DNA of 64,000 nucleotides, from positions 340,895 to 404,894 of the forward strand of contig NZ_JADIJE010000004.1 of the NCBI RefSeq assembly GCF_015278315.1. Reading direction: 5' to 3'. This document shows positions 36,381 through 48,263 of this stretch, piece by piece; position 1 is the stretch's first letter; each line of letters starts with the position of its first letter. The position numbers and the translations under genes are program-made. The notes below the pieces were generated by a model that ran no database searches, was not told where the DNA came from, and saw only the letters and a program-made list of their open reading frames with translations. The stretch is from Microbacterium ureisolvens. Lineage in GTDB: Bacteria > Actinomycetota > Actinomycetes > Actinomycetales > Microbacteriaceae.

Positions 36381-38525
36381 ATGACGAACTACGACGACAT
36401 CGACTTCTCCCCCATCCTCGCCATGACGGACGGCGAGGTGATCACGCACTCGCGGGTGCGCGACATCCGCCTCGCCTCCGGAAAGGTGCTGGCGCTCGTC
36501 ACGCTCGACAACGGCCGTGACCACACGCGACCCAACACCCTGGGGCCGGCGACGATGTTCCAGCTCGGCCAGACGCTCGAGGCCCTGAAGGCTCGTGCAG
36601 CGTCCGGTGAGATCCAGGCCGTCGGCATCACCGGCAAGCAGTACATCCTGGCCGCCGGCGCCGACCTGTCCGACATCAGCAAGGTCGGCTCGAAGGACAA
36701 CGCCCGCATGGTCGCGCAGCTCGGGCACAAGGTGTTCGGCCAGCTGTCCGAGCTGGGCGTGCCCACCTTCGCCTTCGTCAACGGGCTCGCGCTCGGCGGC
36801 GGTCTCGAGATCGCGCTCAACTCGACCTATCGGACGGTGGATGCCTCGGCCGCGGCGATCGCGCTGCCCGAGGTGTTCCTCGGCATCATCCCCGGCTGGG
36901 GCGGTGCGTACCTGCTGCCGAACCTGATCGGCATCGAGAACGCGCTCGAGGTCGTGATCTCGAACCCGCTCAAGCAGAACCGGATGCTCAAGCCGCAGCA
37001 GGCGTTCGACTACGGCGTCGTCGACGCGATCTTCCCGGCCGCGAACTACCTCGAGGACTCCCTGGCGTGGGCCGACGGCGTCCTCGGCGGCAAGATCAAG
37101 GTCGACCGCAAGAACGAGCCCGGCAAGATCGAGCGCCTGACGAAGTGGCCGATCGCGATCAAGATGGCGCGCGGCATGCTCGAGTCGAAGATCGGCACCG
37201 TGCCGAAGTCGCCGTACGCGGCGCTCGACCTCCTCGACAAGGCCAAGAGCGGCACGAAGGCCGAAGGCTTCGCCCGTGAGGACGAGGCCCTCGCCGAGCT
37301 CGTCACCGGCGACCAGTTCGCGGCATCGATGTATGCCTTCGATCTGGTGCAGAAGCGCGCCAAGCGTCCCGTGGGCGCCCCTGACAAGGAGCTTGCGAAG
37401 AAGGTCACCAAGGTCGGCATCATCGGCGCCGGCCTCATGGCCAGCCAGTTCGCGCTGCTGTTCGTACGCAAGCTGCAGGTGCCCGTGCTCATCACCGACC
37501 TCGACCAGGCGCGCGTCGACAAGGGCGTGGCGTACATCCACGACGAGATCGGCAAGCTCGAGGCCAAGGGCCGCCTCGACGGCGACAGCGCCAACAAGCT
37601 GCGTGCGCTTGTGACCGGCACCACCGACAAGAGCCTTTACGCGGACTGCGACTTCGTGATCGAGGCCGTGTTCGAAGAGGTGGGCGTGAAGCAGCAGGTG
37701 TTCGGCGAGATCGAGCAGATCATCGCCGAGGACGCCGTCCTCGCCACCAACACCTCTTCGCTGTCGGTCGAGGAGATCGGTGCGAAGCTCAGCCACCCCG
37801 AGCGTCTCGTCGGCTTCCACTTCTTCAACCCGGTGGCGGTCATGCCGCTCATCGAGATCGTGAAGACCCCGGCTACCTCCGACGCCGCACTCTCCACGGC
37901 GTTCGTCGTCGCGAAGAACCTGGGCAAGAACGCGGTCCTCACCGCCGACGCCCCGGGCTTCGTCGTGAACCGTCTGCTGGCGAAGGTGATGGGCGAGGCG
38001 GCGCGCGCCGTCTACGAGGGCACCCCGGTGGCCGAGGTGGAGAAGGCGTTCGCGCCGCTGGGTCTCCCGATGGGTCCGTTCCAGCTCATCGATCTCGTGG
38101 GCTGGAAGGTCGCCGCCCACGTTCAGGACACGATGGTGCGTGCCTTCCCCGACCGGTTCTACGCGAACGAGAACTTCCACGCCCTCGCAGAACTGCCCGA
38201 GGTCGTCGAGAAGGACAAGGGCGGACGCGTGACCGGGTGGACGAAGGCGGCGGAGAAGGTGCTCAGGCCCGCGGTGGGCTCGTCGCCGGCGGGGGCCGAT
38301 GAGATCCTCCGGCGCGTGCAGGACGGCCTCGCCCAGGAGATCAAGATCATGCTCGACGAGGGTGTCGTCCCCGAGGTGCAGGACATCGACCTGTGCCTGA
38401 TCCTCGGCGCCGGCTGGCCCTTCATCGACGGCGGCGCCTCGCCGTATCTCGACCGCGAGGGGGCGTCGGAGCGCGTCTTCGGCGGCACCTTCCACCACCC
38501 GGTGATCAAGGGCATCGCGAGCTGA
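36381..38525 (+). CDS. fadB: Multifunctional 3-hydroxyacyl-CoA dehydrogenase / enoyl-CoA hydratase
   Basis: 714 residues. Crotonase domain (ILAAGADLSDI, NGLALGGGLEIALN, ALPEVFLGIIPGWGGAYLLP with the catalytic Glu), then the Rossmann domain (VGIIGAGLMASQFALLFVRK), the dehydrogenase His/Glu in LVGFHFFNPVAVMPLIEIV, and two C-terminal HCDH domains. It hydrates enoyl-CoA and oxidises the hydroxyacyl-CoA. The ATG at 36381 is close to the thiolase stop; the ribosome site is weak, so translation is probably coupled. Confidence 0.96.
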   Translation: MTNYDDIDFSPILAMTDGEVITHSRVRDIRLASGKVLALVTLDNGRDHTRPNTLGPATMFQLGQTLEALKARAASGEIQAVGITGKQYILAAGADLSDISKVGSKDNARMVAQLGHKVFGQLSELGVPTFAFVNGLALGGGLEIALNSTYRTVDASAAAIALPEVFLGIIPGWGGAYLLPNLIGIENALEVVISNPLKQNRMLKPQQAFDYGVVDAIFPAANYLEDSLAWADGVLGGKIKVDRKNEPGKIERLTKWPIAIKMARGMLESKIGTVPKSPYAALDLLDKAKSGTKAEGFAREDEALAELVTGDQFAASMYAFDLVQKRAKRPVGAPDKELAKKVTKVGIIGAGLMASQFALLFVRKLQVPVLITDLDQARVDKGVAYIHDEIGKLEAKGRLDGDSANKLRALVTGTTDKSLYADCDFVIEAVFEEVGVKQQVFGEIEQIIAEDAVLATNTSSLSVEEIGAKLSHPERLVGFHFFNPVAVMPLIEIVKTPATSDAALSTAFVVAKNLGKNAVLTADAPGFVVNRLLAKVMGEAARAVYEGTPVAEVEKAFAPLGLPMGPFQLIDLVGWKVAAHVQDTMVRAFPDRFYANENFHALAELPEVVEKDKGGRVTGWTKAAEKVLRPAVGSSPAGADEILRRVQDGLAQEIKIMLDEGVVPEVQDIDLCLILGAGWPFIDGGASPYLDREGASERVFGGTFHHPVIKGIAS

Positions 38526-38542
38526 GCCCGGACCGCGCGTGA

Positions 38543-38583
38543 ACGCGAGGGCGCATCCTCCTCGGTGGGTGCGCCCCTGCGTT
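38543..38583 (+). terminator. Terminator of the fad operon
   Basis: Imperfect inverted repeat with AGGGCGCA pairing TGCGCCCCT and outer ACGC/GCGT, ending GTTTC. Confidence 0.6.
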
Positions 38584-38613
38584 TCTCCGCGCGGGCGGGC
38601 ATAGGCTCGGAGC

Positions 38614-39201
38614 GTGCGGCGACCACATCGCGAGACGGCGGAGAATGCTTCCCCGCGCACGGATGCCGAGCCGATGGCGGCCACTCGCGAAGAGGTCCTG
38701 CGCGGCGCGCTGTGGGCGCTGCTCGCCTTCAACGTGCTCCTGCTCGTCGTCGTCATCGCGGCGGTGACCCCGGCAGCCTCGGAAGCCCTGGCCCGCGACG
38801 CAGGCTACGTCGTCTCGGCCCTCTGGCTCTGGATCCTCGTCGTCGGAACGAGCGCCATCGTCGGCCTGGGCGTGTCGATGCTCGTCGTGCTCGCTGGTCT
38901 GCCCGTCGCGTGGGCGCTCTCCCGGCGGCTACGGAGAGTGCGCTCCGTCGCCGCGCACCTCTGGGCGTGGGCCGCGCTCGGCGCCGCGATCGGCCTTCTC
39001 GCACTGCTCGTGTTCGCGATCGCATCCGCGAACTGGTCGACGGCCTTCCTCGGCCCACTGCTGCCGATCACGCTCGGAGTGACCACGTCGTCCGTGCTCT
39101 TCGGCTGGTGGCGGGCGTCTCGTCATGCACGGCGCGCGCTGCCGCCCGCCGAGCCGCGCAGTCCCATCGGGACCGACGAGGCGTTCGAGGACGCGCTCTA
39201 A
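38614..39201 (+). CDS. Hypothetical four-segment membrane protein
   Basis: 195 residues, no family recognised. Four hydrophobic segments (about 31-55, 66-98, 115-138, 144-163) with a basic loop (SRRLRRVRS). TAGGCT lies six bases before the GTG (38602-38607), so it is leaderless by position. Its stop overlaps the convergent dxs stop. Confidence 0.85.
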   Translation: MRRPHRETAENASPRTDAEPMAATREEVLRGALWALLAFNVLLLVVVIAAVTPAASEALARDAGYVVSALWLWILVVGTSAIVGLGVSMLVVLAGLPVAWALSRRLRRVRSVAAHLWAWAALGAAIGLLALLVFAIASANWSTAFLGPLLPITLGVTTSSVLFGWWRASRHARRALPPAEPRSPIGTDEAFEDAL

Positions 39202-41156
39202 CGGCGCTCCTCGCGCGAACGGGCCAGGTCGGGCAGCGTCGGGATCTCGCTGGTGTGGGCGCCGCGAGCCACCGGGATGCGCGTGCCGAGCACCTGTGCC
39301 ACGACGTCCTGCGCGATCTTCGCGGCCGTGAGGCCGGCATCCTCCAGGATCTGCTCGCGACTCGCGTGGTCGATGAACTCGTCGGGCACGCCCAGCTCGT
39401 CCACCGCCGTGTCCACGCCCGCCTCGCGCAGCACCTGTCGTACACGCGTGCCGATGCCGCCGACACGGATGCCGTCCTCGATGGTGATGACGAGGCGATG
39501 GGATGCCGCGAGCTCGACGATCGACGGCTGCACCGGCACGACCCAGCGGGGGTCGACCACGGTGGCGCCGATCCCCTGCGCCCGCAGACGCTCGGCGACG
39601 TCGACGGCGATGTGCGCCATCGGCCCGATGCCGACGAGCAGCACATCCTGGGCGTCGGAGCGGACGAGCACGTCGACGCCGTCGCGCAGCCGCTCGACGG
39701 CGGGCAGCTCGGGGCTCACGCCGCCCTTCGGGAAGCGGATCACTGTGGGCGCGTCGTCGACGGCCACCGCCTCCTGCAGCTCTTCGCGCAGGCGCACCTC
39801 GTCACGGGGCACGGCGATCCGGATGTGCGGCACGATCTGGAGCATCGCGAGGTCCCAGATGCCGTGGTGACTGGGACCGTCGGGCCCGGTGACCCCCGCG
39901 CGGTCCAGGACGAATGTGACTCCGGCGCGGTGCAGCGCGACATCCATCAGCACCTGGTCGAACGCGCGGTTCATGAAGGTCGCGTAGATCGCGACCACCG
40001 GGTGGAGGCCGCCGAAGGAGAGCCCGGCTGCGGAGGCCACGGCGTGCTGCTCGGCGATGCCGACGTCGTACACGCGGTCGGGGAATCGCTGCGCGAACGG
40101 GAGCAGGCCGGTGGGGCGCAGCATCGCCGCGGTCATCGCGATGACGTCGTCGCGCTGCTCGCCGACGGTCACCAGTTCGTCGGCGAACACATCGGTCCAC
40201 GCGACGCCTCCCGACGCGCCCAGCGCCTCACCCGTGATCGGGTCGATCTTCCCGACGGCGTGGAACTGGTCCGCCTCGTCCGAGAGGGCGGGCGCATAGC
40301 CACGGCCCTTCTCGGTGATGGCGTGGACGATGACCGGCGCGCCGTACTCCTTGGCGAGCTCGAGCGTCTCGATGAGCGTCGGCAGGTCGTGCCCGTCGAC
40401 GGGCCCGAGGTACTTGATGTCGAGGTTCGAGTACAGGGCGGCGTTGTTGGTGAACCGCGACAGGAAGCCGTGGGTGCCGCCTCGCACTCCGCGGTACACG
40501 GCGCGGGCCGCCGGGCCGAGCTTGCGGAAGAGCGTGTCGGAGCCGCGGTGCAGGTTGCGGTACGAGTCGGCGGTGCGCACGCGATTGAGGTAGCGCGCCA
40601 TGCCGCCGATCGTCGGGGCGTAGGAGCGGCCGTTGTCGTTGACGACGATGACGAGGTTGCGGTCGTTGTCGTCGGAGATGTTGTTCAGCGCCTCCCACGT
40701 CATGCCGCCGGTGAGAGCGCCGTCGCCGACCACGGCCACCACGTGCCGGTCCTTGCGGCCGGTGCGCGTCAGCGCGCGCGAGACGCCGTCCGCCCAGCTG
40801 AGCGAGCTCGACGCGTGCGAGGACTCGACGACGTCGTGGGGGCTCTCCGACCGCTGGGGGTAGCCGGCCAGCCCCTCGCGGGCCCGGAGCTTCGAGAAGT
40901 CCTGGCGACCGGTCAGCAGCTTGTGGACGTAGGACTGGTGCCCGGTGTCGAAGATCATCGGATCGTTCGGCGAGTCGAACACGCGATGAAGCGCGATGGT
41001 CAGCTCGACGACGCCGAGGTTGGGGCCCAGGTGACCGCCTGTGCGTGCGACGTTCTCGACGAGGAAGCCGCGGATCTCCTCCGCGAGCTGCTCGAGCTCA
41101 TCGAGGCTCAGCGCGTCGAGGTCGCGGGGTCCGGTGATGGACGACAGCAACGACAT
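39198..41156 (-). CDS. dxs: 1-deoxy-D-xylulose-5-phosphate synthase
   Basis: 652 residues. Thiamine diphosphate enzyme: [54 protein letters not shown] and the ThDP-binding ND, then the transketolase-like half with [21 protein letters not shown]. First step of the MEP isoprenoid pathway. AGGAGGGG precedes the ATG; -10 TAGACT at 41195-41190 (minus). The last 4 bases overlap the convergent membrane protein gene. Confidence 0.98.
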   Translation of the reverse strand: MSLLSSITGPRDLDALSLDELEQLAEEIRGFLVENVARTGGHLGPNLGVVELTIALHRVFDSPNDPMIFDTGHQSYVHKLLTGRQDFSKLRAREGLAGYPQRSESPHDVVESSHASSSLSWADGVSRALTRTGRKDRHVVAVVGDGALTGGMTWEALNNISDDNDRNLVIVVNDNGRSYAPTIGGMARYLNRVRTADSYRNLHRGSDTLFRKLGPAARAVYRGVRGGTHGFLSRFTNNAALYSNLDIKYLGPVDGHDLPTLIETLELAKEYGAPVIVHAITEKGRGYAPALSDEADQFHAVGKIDPITGEALGASGGVAWTDVFADELVTVGEQRDDVIAMTAAMLRPTGLLPFAQRFPDRVYDVGIAEQHAVASAAGLSFGGLHPVVAIYATFMNRAFDQVLMDVALHRAGVTFVLDRAGVTGPDGPSHHGIWDLAMLQIVPHIRIAVPRDEVRLREELQEAVAVDDAPTVIRFPKGGVSPELPAVERLRDGVDVLVRSDAQDVLLVGIGPMAHIAVDVAERLRAQGIGATVVDPRWVVPVQPSIVELAASHRLVITIEDGIRVGGIGTRVRQVLREAGVDTAVDELGVPDEFIDHASREQILEDAGLTAAKIAQDVVAQVLGTRIPVARGAHTSEIPTLPDLARSREERR

Positions 41157-41212
41157 CCCCCTCCTGTTCGGCCCCGGAAGGGCCCTGCAAGTCTACCCGC
41201 GGCATGAGGGAG

Positions 41213-41238
41213 GGACCGGATGCCGCGGCATCCGGTCC
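41213..41238. terminator. 26-bp perfect palindrome after acnA
   Basis: Perfect inverted repeat, 13-base arms beginning GGACCGGATGCCG, 15 bases after the acnA stop on the minus strand and upstream of the dxs promoter. Likely acnA terminator. Carries the GGATGCCG word in both orientations. Confidence 0.75.
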
Positions 41239-41253
41239 CCCGTGAATCAGCTG

Positions 41254-44088
<2,835 letters not shown>

Positions 44089-44197
44089 GTCTGTCTCCTT
44101 CGTCGGCGGCGGGATCGTGCCGGAGTCCGGCATCCCCATCTTCCCCCGCGCCGAAGCCCTCGGCTAGTGAGGTCGACCTAACGGTTCGGAGGAAAAC

Positions 44198-44215
44198 TAT
44201 CTTGATGTCAAGATA
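44198..44215 (-). promoter_or_regulatory. 18-bp palindromic operator upstream of acnA
   Basis: TATCTTGATGTCAAGATA: two perfect 8-base arms around a two-base centre. Read on the minus strand it contains TTGACA, so it can hold the -35 box of acnA. The sequence stands out as AT-rich. The shape is typical of a MarR- or similar dimer-binding site; the regulator is unknown. Confidence 0.65.
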
Positions 44216-44221
44216 AATGTA

Positions 44222-45013
44222 TCACTTCGGAGCGCGAGGGTAGAGCGCACGCACGGCGAGCCATGTGACCGCGATCATCGGCGCGAACAGCGGCAGCCCC
44301 ATGATCAGCTTCACGGTGCCGAGCGCGGCGACGTCGCCGGCGAAGTAGAGCGGCACCTGCACGATCAGTCGCAGCGCGAACAGGCCCGCCCACGCGATCG
44401 ACAGCCAGAAGAAGACGCGACGCTTGCGCTTGTCGGCCCGCCAGGCGGTGCCCTCCCCCATGAGGAATCCGACGGCGAGGCCGATGAGGGGCCAGCCCAC
44501 CAGCGCCGACACGAGGAACGCCGTGCCGTAGAGGGTGTTGGTGAGGAAGCCGGGGATGAAGCTGTCCTCTCCCCTGCCCGTCCACAGCGACAGTCCTGCG
44601 GCTGCGGCGGCGGCGACCAGGCCGCCGATGGCCGCGCTCGCGGACTGTCGCTGGATGAGGCGCACGACGGTGAAGATCGCGGCGAGCCCGACCGAGAGCC
44701 CGAGGCTCAGGAGGAGATTGCCCGAGCGCACATCCGGGTCGGGGTCGTAGGTCGCCGTCCACGCGACGAGGAAGACGACGCCCGGAAGGACGGACTCGAG
44801 GATGCCGCGCCAGCCGCCCATCGCGGCCCAGACGACGTGTCCGGTGCTCTTGCCCTCCGCCGGATCCAGACCCGCGCGACGCGCGGCGTCGCCCAGTGCG
44901 GCGCCGAGCACCTCGGATGCCGAGGGTGCGGCATCCGTCGTCCCGTCCGAGGGGACGATGCGGTCGTCCGCGGGGCGATCCGCCGCGTCGCCGGGGCGAG
45001 AGGTGTCGCTCAC
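44222..45013 (-). CDS. DUF3159 membrane protein
   Basis: 263 residues. Disordered N-terminus, then six hydrophobic segments with GGWRGILESVLPGVVFLVAW, NTLYGTAFLVSALVGWPLIGLAVGFL and FFWLSIAWAGLFALRLIVQVPLYF, the DUF3159 pattern. Role unknown. GTG overlaps the DUF3710 stop (GTGA), forming a dut-DUF3710-DUF3159 operon. Confidence 0.92.
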   Translation of the reverse strand: MSDTSRPGDAADRPADDRIVPSDGTTDAAPSASEVLGAALGDAARRAGLDPAEGKSTGHVVWAAMGGWRGILESVLPGVVFLVAWTATYDPDPDVRSGNLLLSLGLSVGLAAIFTVVRLIQRQSASAAIGGLVAAAAAAGLSLWTGRGEDSFIPGFLTNTLYGTAFLVSALVGWPLIGLAVGFLMGEGTAWRADKRKRRVFFWLSIAWAGLFALRLIVQVPLYFAGDVAALGTVKLIMGLPLFAPMIAVTWLAVRALYPRAPK

Positions 45014-45609
45014 GCCGTGCCCGGCGTCGCCGGCATCCGCAGCGGGATCAGGTCGCGCGGAGGCATCGGGGAGGATCCGCGCACGACCACGATCGAGCGG
45101 AACAGATCCTCGACGGCGGCCGCCGCTTCCACGTCGGCCGTGGCCGAGCCGCCGATCACGCCGCGCAGGAACCAGCGGGGCCCGTCCACGCCGACGAAGC
45201 GCGCCAGGCGCTTGCCGGCGGTGCCGTCGGGTCCGGCGACCACGGGGACCTCGGCGAGCAGCTCGGGGCCGAGCGGGCCCTCACGCTCCTCGACCCGCCC
45301 GCCCTGCTGGCGGATCTGCTGGCGGATCTGTTCGCGGGTCTCGTCCCACAGCCCTGCCGAGCGCGGTGCCGCGAACGGCTGCACCTGCAGGGTCGAGCCG
45401 GAATAGTCCAGTCCGACAGCGACGATGCGCTTGGTCTGCTCCTCGACCTCGAGGCGCAGGTTCAGGCCCTCGCGCGGCAGGATCTTGATCCCGCCGAGGT
45501 CGATGTACGGCCGCACCGGGTTGGCCTCGGACTCGTCGAACGGGCCGGTGGTCGCGCGGTCGTCGGGTGCGACCTTGCGAGGCCCTTCGGGGGTGGAGGC
45601 ATCGGTCAT
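45010..45609 (-). CDS. DUF3710 domain-containing protein
   Basis: 199 residues, one DUF3710 domain (VRPYIDLGGIKILPREGLNLRLEVEEQTKRIVAVGLDYSGSTLQVQPFAAPRSAGLW, GVDGPRWFLRGVIGG, VRGSSPMPPRDLIPLRMP). An actinobacterial family of unknown role, regularly next to dut. Its start overlaps the dut stop by four bases. Confidence 0.94.
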   Translation of the reverse strand: MTDASTPEGPRKVAPDDRATTGPFDESEANPVRPYIDLGGIKILPREGLNLRLEVEEQTKRIVAVGLDYSGSTLQVQPFAAPRSAGLWDETREQIRQQIRQQGGRVEEREGPLGPELLAEVPVVAGPDGTAGKRLARFVGVDGPRWFLRGVIGGSATADVEAAAAVEDLFRSIVVVRGSSPMPPRDLIPLRMPATPGTA

Positions 45610-46127
45610 GCCAGGACTCCGTCCTTTTCGTCTTGGTCGCGGGAAGCCCCCTGCGAGAACTCACCGGCGCTCGTCGTCGGCTCCGCCGCGCCCCCGTCGT
45701 AGCCCGTGGAGCCGAAGCCGCCCTCGCCCCGCACGCTGTCGGGCAGGGTTTCGACAGGGAGGAATACGGCGCGAGGCACCGGCATCACGATCAGCTGAGC
45801 GATGCGGTCGCCCACCGAGATGTCGTGTGCGTGGTCGCGGTCGGTGTTCAGGAGGATCACCTTGATCTCGCCGCGATAACCGGCGTCGATCGTGCCGGGG
45901 GCGTTGACGATGGTGATGCCGTGCTTGGCGGCCAGGCCGCTGCGCGGCACCACGAAGGCCACGTGACCCTCGGGGAGCGCGATGCGAACTCCGGTTCCGA
46001 CGAGCGCGCGGTCGCCTGGCTCGAGACGCACGGCCTCGGCGGCGACGAGGTCGGCTCCCGCATCCCCCGGGTGCGCGTACACCGGAACATCGGGGGCGAT
46101 AATGGGGACGTCCACCGTTTCAGTCAC
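45606..46127 (-). CDS. dut: Deoxyuridine 5'-triphosphate nucleotidohydrolase
   Basis: 173 residues. Trimeric dUTPase motifs: AHPGDAGADLVA (I), PRSGLAAKHGI (II), NAPGTIDAGYRGEIKVILLN (III), RIAQLIVMPV (IV) and GEGGFGSTGYDGG (V), with an extra ~20-residue acidic tail. It hydrolyses dUTP to dUMP, keeping uracil out of DNA. The GTG has TACCCT six bases upstream, so it is leaderless by position. Divergent from DUF3093 with 12 bases between starts. Confidence 0.97.
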   Translation of the reverse strand: MTETVDVPIIAPDVPVYAHPGDAGADLVAAEAVRLEPGDRALVGTGVRIALPEGHVAFVVPRSGLAAKHGITIVNAPGTIDAGYRGEIKVILLNTDRDHAHDISVGDRIAQLIVMPVPRAVFLPVETLPDSVRGEGGFGSTGYDGGAAEPTTSAGEFSQGASRDQDEKDGVLA

Positions 46128-46139
46128 CCAACGAGGGTA

Positions 46140-46643
46140 ATGCAGAACTCAATGCGTCATGCCGGTGCCCGCAGCGTCCGCACCGACGGCTATCGGGAGC
46201 GGCTCGGGCCCTCGCTGTGGATCCTCGTCGCGGCAGCCGTCGCGGCGCCGATGGCGGCGCTGGTCGTCACCCCGATCGACACGACGGTCGCGCTGCTGGT
46301 GGGCGCCGGTGTCGGCATCCTTCTCATCGCGGTCCTGATCGCGGCGGCGCCGATCGTCGAGGTGCGCGACGGCGAGCTGCGCGCCGGCCGGGCGCACATC
46401 GACGTGGGATTCCTCGGGGCGCCCGAGGTGCACCTCGGTGACGATGCGCGACACGCGCGCGGGGCGGGCCTTCACCCGCGGTCGTGGCATCTCATCCGAG
46501 GCGGGATCGACGGAGTCGTCGTCATCCCCGTGACGGATGCGGACGATCCGACGACCGCGTGGGTGATCTCCTCGCGGACGCCGGATCGACTTGCCGCCGC
46601 TGTGCGGCGGGCTCAGCTCACGCGGCGCACTCCGAGCAGATAG
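46140..46643 (+). CDS. DUF3093 membrane protein
   Basis: 167 residues. Two adjacent hydrophobic segments (about 24-45 and 49-68), then a DUF3093-like soluble part with EVRDGELRAGRAHIDVGFLG and RTPDRLAAAVRRA. ATG at 46140, with GAGG three bases upstream; a second ATG at 46152 is possible. Role unknown. Its last 26 bases overlap the convergent DUF4193 gene. Confidence 0.88.
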   Translation: MQNSMRHAGARSVRTDGYRERLGPSLWILVAAAVAAPMAALVVTPIDTTVALLVGAGVGILLIAVLIAAAPIVEVRDGELRAGRAHIDVGFLGAPEVHLGDDARHARGAGLHPRSWHLIRGGIDGVVVIPVTDADDPTTAWVISSRTPDRLAAAVRRAQLTRRTPSR

Positions 46644-46911
46644 GCCCGTCAGCGGTCTCGTGGTCGAGCTGCGAGCGGTGCTTCACGAGGAAGCAGTTCG
46701 AACAGGTGAACTCGTCCTCCTGAGCGGGGAGGACGACGACGTCGAGCTCGAGGTCCGAGAGGTCGGCACCGGGGAGCTCGAAGCCCGATGGGTTGTCGGC
46801 GTCCTCCACATCGACCGCGCCCGAGAGCTTGTCGGGAACGCGCTCCTTGAGCGCCTCGATCGACTCGCTGTCGTCCTCGGTCTTGCGGGGGGCGTCGTAA
46901 TCGGTGGCCAT
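46618..46911 (-). CDS. DUF4193 zinc-ribbon protein
   Basis: 97 residues. Acidic N-terminal part and a C-terminal zinc ribbon with two pairs of cysteines (FTCSNCFLVKHRSQL, ICSECAA). DUF4193 is a small actinobacterial family near dut and sepH; role unknown, possibly transcription-associated. The open frame extends far upstream, but MATDYDAPRKTEDD is the family start. Confidence 0.95.
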   Translation of the reverse strand: MATDYDAPRKTEDDSESIEALKERVPDKLSGAVDVEDADNPSGFELPGADLSDLELDVVVLPAQEDEFTCSNCFLVKHRSQLDHETADGPICSECAA

Positions 46912-47173
46912 GCGTGAAGATCTCAACTTCCGGGTATTCGCGGTTGCGCTCGCCCTTGCGGGCGGCGATAGTTTGCACGACGCCTCCTCTTTTCGCAAAT
47001 GCGATCCGACGTCTTCCACGCCGTGCGCTCGCGTGAAACTCGCGGCACGCGCGGGATATTCCCGGCCCTCCCGTTGCGCTGTGACAGCATGGGGCGGACA
47101 GGCGGGCTCGAAAGCCTGAGTCCGCTCGACAAAGCGCAGCCGAGCGCCGGCACGAGAAGCAGGGAGCGTCCGC

Positions 47174-48217
47174 ATGGAACAGCTCAAGGTCATCGGAACC
47201 GAGGACGACAAGCTCATCCTGGCGACCGAGTCGGGCGAGCGATTCTCGCTCGACGTCGACGACGTGCTCCGTGTCGAGCTGCGCAAGGCCCGGCGCGAGC
47301 GCGAGGCCGAGCCCCAGACGCCCCGCCCGAGCCCGCGCGAGATCCAGGCGCACATCCGGTCCGGCCTGTCCGCGCGAGAGGTGGCGGAGCTGCTCGGCGC
47401 GCGGGTGGAGGATGTGGTGCGGTTCGAGGGTCCCGTGCTCGCCGAACGCGAGCACGTCGTCGGCCAGGCCCTGGCGGTGCCCGTGCTCCTCGGCGGCGAC
47501 TTCGACGGCGACGGCCAGACCACGTTCGGCTCCGCGGTGCGGGCGAAACTCGCCGAGGCCGGCGCGATCGGCGAGCGCTGGACCAGCTGGAAGGAGCAGA
47601 CCGGCTGGACGGTGAAGCTCGAGTTCACCTCCAACGACATCGGCCACGACGCGCGATGGGGCTTCGACCCGCGGCGCAGCACGCTTTCGCCGCTGAACGC
47701 CGACGCCATCCAGCTGTCGCGCCAGGGCTCGTTGCCCGAGGGGCTCATCCCGCGGCTCCGTGCGCTGGATTCCGTTCCCCCCAAGGACGACTCCCGCTTC
47801 GACAGCGGCGCGTTCGGTCCTCGCCGGCTGCCCGACGCCGACATCGAATCGCCGGAGATCCACGCTCCCGCGGCCCCGGCGGTGCAGGAGGCGGCCATCA
47901 AGCGGGCGAGCGACCCGCCCCTGGCGACGTCGGCCGAGACGGCCGACCTGCTCGAGGCGCTGCGCCGGCGACGCGGCCAGCGCGAGCCGCTGCCGGGCGC
48001 TGAGGAGGCCGCGGCGGCGTCCCGCGGCTCCGCTCCGGTCGCGCTCTTCGACGCGCTCGAGCCCGGCTACGACGAGTCGGCGGCGGAAGAGGAGCCCGCG
48101 GCATCCGACTACAAGGCGCCGACCCCGGCGGCCGTCGCCGAAGCAGGGCGCCGCAAGGGACGCACGTCGATGCCGTCGTGGGACGAGATCGTCTTCGGCG
48201 CACGCTCCGAGGACTGA
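47174..48217 (+). CDS. sepH: Septation protein SepH (DUF3071)
   Basis: 347 residues. N-terminal DUF3071 domain with a helix-turn-helix-like motif (LKVIGTEDDKLILATESGERFSL, IRSGLSAREVAELLGARVEDVVRFEGPVLAERE, WTVKLEFTSNDIGHDARWGFD) and a disordered C-terminal half ending in MPSWDEIVFG. SepH binds and organises FtsZ in Streptomyces and mycobacteria. GGGAG precedes the ATG. Confidence 0.95.
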   Translation: MEQLKVIGTEDDKLILATESGERFSLDVDDVLRVELRKARREREAEPQTPRPSPREIQAHIRSGLSAREVAELLGARVEDVVRFEGPVLAEREHVVGQALAVPVLLGGDFDGDGQTTFGSAVRAKLAEAGAIGERWTSWKEQTGWTVKLEFTSNDIGHDARWGFDPRRSTLSPLNADAIQLSRQGSLPEGLIPRLRALDSVPPKDDSRFDSGAFGPRRLPDADIESPEIHAPAAPAVQEAAIKRASDPPLATSAETADLLEALRRRRGQREPLPGAEEAAAASRGSAPVALFDALEPGYDESAAEEEPAASDYKAPTPAAVAEAGRRKGRTSMPSWDEIVFGARSED

Positions 48218-48263
48218 TCCGCCGGATCGAACACGCGGGGCGCGGGGTGCGCCGGTGGCTGGA

